This document shows positions 62,785 through 64,000 of a stretch of DNA of 64,000 nucleotides, piece after piece; positions within the stretch are counted from its first letter, which is position 1, and each line of letters opens with the position of its first letter. The notes under the pieces are model-generated. The model had not been told where the DNA came from and ran no database searches. It saw only the letters and a list, made by a program, of their open reading frames with translations. A program made the translations under genes and the position numbers. Source of the DNA: Caldilineaceae bacterium (lineage in GTDB: Bacteria; Chloroflexota; Anaerolineae; Caldilineales; Caldilineaceae); the NCBI GenBank assembly GCA_019637645.1, contig JAHBVH010000006.1, forward strand, positions 62,001-126,000, given 5' to 3'.

Positions 62785-64000
62785 TCAGACAAATAAATCC
62801 ACAATGGCAAAGCGCTCCACATCCACCAAACCATGATCGGTCAATTTTAGGCTGGGGATCACCTCCAGGGCCATAAAGCTCATCGCCATAAAGGGATCGT
62901 GGAGGGGCGAGCCTTGGGCATGCGCACCAGCTAATAGCATATCATAGGCGCGGCGCACTTCGGCAATCGGCTGGTCACTCATCAAGCCAGCAACGGGCAG
63001 CGGCAAGGTAGCAACCACCTGCTCCCCTTCAACCAGCGCCAATCCGCCCCCCATCCGCCCCACAGCTTGCGCAGCGACCATCATGGCGGTATCGTCCGTT
63101 CCAATGACCACCAGATTATGATGGTCGTGGGCCACTGTGCCAGCCAATGCGCCCCGTTGTAGCCCAAAACCTTGGATCAAGCCAAGGCCCATGCGGCCAC
63201 TGGCTTTGTGCCGATCGATCACAGCCATTTTGAGAAGATCGCGCGTCGGATCGGCCACGACATTGCCCGCAAGAATAGGCGCGTCCCAAATACGCGCTTC
63301 CGTCATAAGCTGATTTTCCAACGCGCCAATGACCCGTACCCGTTGACCGCGGGCAGGTAGCGTGAAATTCACCGCGGCCCAGTCCACTTGGATCGATGCG
63401 CTCACGGTTGGATCAAGCAGTGGCGGGGTGGTGATCCACGCCGCGGGCAAGAGTTCACCTTGATCAGCCACTAACTCGCCCTGAAGATAGACCTGGCGCG
63501 GGCGAAAATCCTGGAGATCATCCACAATCACCAGATCCGCGACCCGGCCCGGGGCAATCGCACCCCGGTCATGGAGGCCAAACCATTCAGCAGGGTTGAG
63601 CGTCGCCAAGCGTAACGCGGTCACGGGATCAAGGCCAAAGGCAATGGCCTCGCGCACCATGTAGTCAATGCTGCCCTGTTCGAGTAGATCGCTTGGCATG
63701 CGGTCGTCGGTGCAGAAACAGATACGACGACTATTCGCGGGAGTAATCAAAGGCAGCAAGGCATGTAGGTTATGGGCATTGGTCGCCTCACGGATCAAGA
63801 TATAGAGCCCACGCGCCAACTTTTCCTGTGCCTCGGCCACGGTCGTACATTCATGGTCGCTGCCAATCCCAGCCGCGACATAGGCATTGAGCGCGTGTTG
63901 ACGCACAGCCGGGGCATGACCATCGCGCGGTCGCCCAATAAAAGCAGCCACTTTCGCCAGCACCGCTGGGTCACCGTGGATCACGCCAGGGAAATTCATC
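62785..64000 (-). CDS. ade: Adenine deaminase, 5' part outside window
   Basis: Amidohydrolase converting adenine to hypoxanthine. The window holds the last ~404 residues: [22 protein letters not shown] (a metal-binding Asp region), [40 protein letters not shown] and [18 protein letters not shown], the adenine deaminase C-terminal domain. The ATG near 63999 is internal (family proteins have about 190 more N-terminal residues with the HxH motif), so the gene continues past the edge. Probable transcriptional partner of the aspartate aminotransferase gene downstream. Confidence 0.92.
   Translation of the reverse strand, partial: MNFPGVIHGDPAVLAKVAAFIGRPRDGHAPAVRQHALNAYVAAGIGSDHECTTVAEAQEKLARGLYILIREATNAHNLHALLPLITPANSRRICFCTDDRMPSDLLEQGSIDYMVREAIAFGLDPVTALRLATLNPAEWFGLHDRGAIAPGRVADLVIVDDLQDFRPRQVYLQGELVADQGELLPAAWITTPPLLDPTVSASIQVDWAAVNFTLPARGQRVRVIGALENQLMTEARIWDAPILAGNVVADPTRDLLKMAVIDRHKASGRMGLGLIQGFGLQRGALAGTVAHDHHNLVVIGTDDTAMMVAAQAVGRMGGGLALVEGEQVVATLPLPVAGLMSDQPIAEVRRAYDMLLAGAHAQGSPLHDPFMAMSFMALEVIPSLKLTDHGLVDVERFAIVDLFV

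Overview
The window looks like a chromosomal segment of a Chloroflexota bacterium, most likely of the Anaerolineae/Caldilineae side. This is an inference from content, not from a marker search. The supporting signs are: high G+C; secreted proteins with long Pro/Thr linkers followed by a Tyr-Leu-Pro-Phe motif; large GT-C and YfhO membrane proteins ending in beta-sandwich ectodomains; an ANTAR regulator with a PdtaS-type kinase; abundant PhyH and Gfo/Idh/MocA enzymes; and a yacL-cysS-rlmB cluster. There are about 48 protein genes and one tRNA. No rRNA, CRISPR array, transposase or prophage block is visible.

Left part (1-16.7 kb): a PhyH dioxygenase and a large uncharacterised protein, a phosphatidylcholine synthase-like enzyme, an MBL-fold hydrolase, two Gfo/Idh/MocA oxidoreductases, an orphan phage-like ATPase, a GNAT enzyme divergent from a LysR regulator, a P-loop kinase-like protein, then the minus-strand group yacL-like / cysS / rlmB / COG3375 acetyltransferase.

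Middle (16.9-34.2 kb): a tightly coupled plus-strand operon of three polytopic GT-C type membrane proteins and a PIG-L deacetylase (probable surface glycan or glycolipid assembly); DUF951 overlapping a Nif3-like gene; a Tat-exported glycosidase-like lipoprotein; an HNH nuclease; and a vWA / PP2C / Ser-Thr kinase triad resembling E. coli yegL-yegK-yegI. Two minus-strand lipoproteins follow (a c-type cytochrome and a ScyD/ScyE-like beta-propeller).

Right part (34.6-64 kb): an ABC-F ATPase, an XRE-STAND-TPR regulator, an AEC transporter, a 1.4k-residue multi-lamin-tail-domain exported protein, an APH-like kinase, then a minus-strand run in which an ANTAR antiterminator-type regulator heads a glycosyltransferase operon (GT2, GT39, YfhO) with a PdtaS-like kinase just upstream. 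After a tRNA-Pro come a second PhyH enzyme, a nitroreductase, an archaeal-type methyltransferase, a DUF3754/TMEM143 protein, an ADP-ribosylglycohydrolase, an RluA-type synthase, an RNHCP protein, aspartate aminotransferase and a truncated adenine deaminase.

The most notable non-coding signal is a family of palindromic repeats built on CCTGACAGG...CCTGTCAGG. It includes a nested ~74-bp element with TTACGCA/TGCGTAA ends and two longer derivatives that carry the same extra hairpin at the same internal point.
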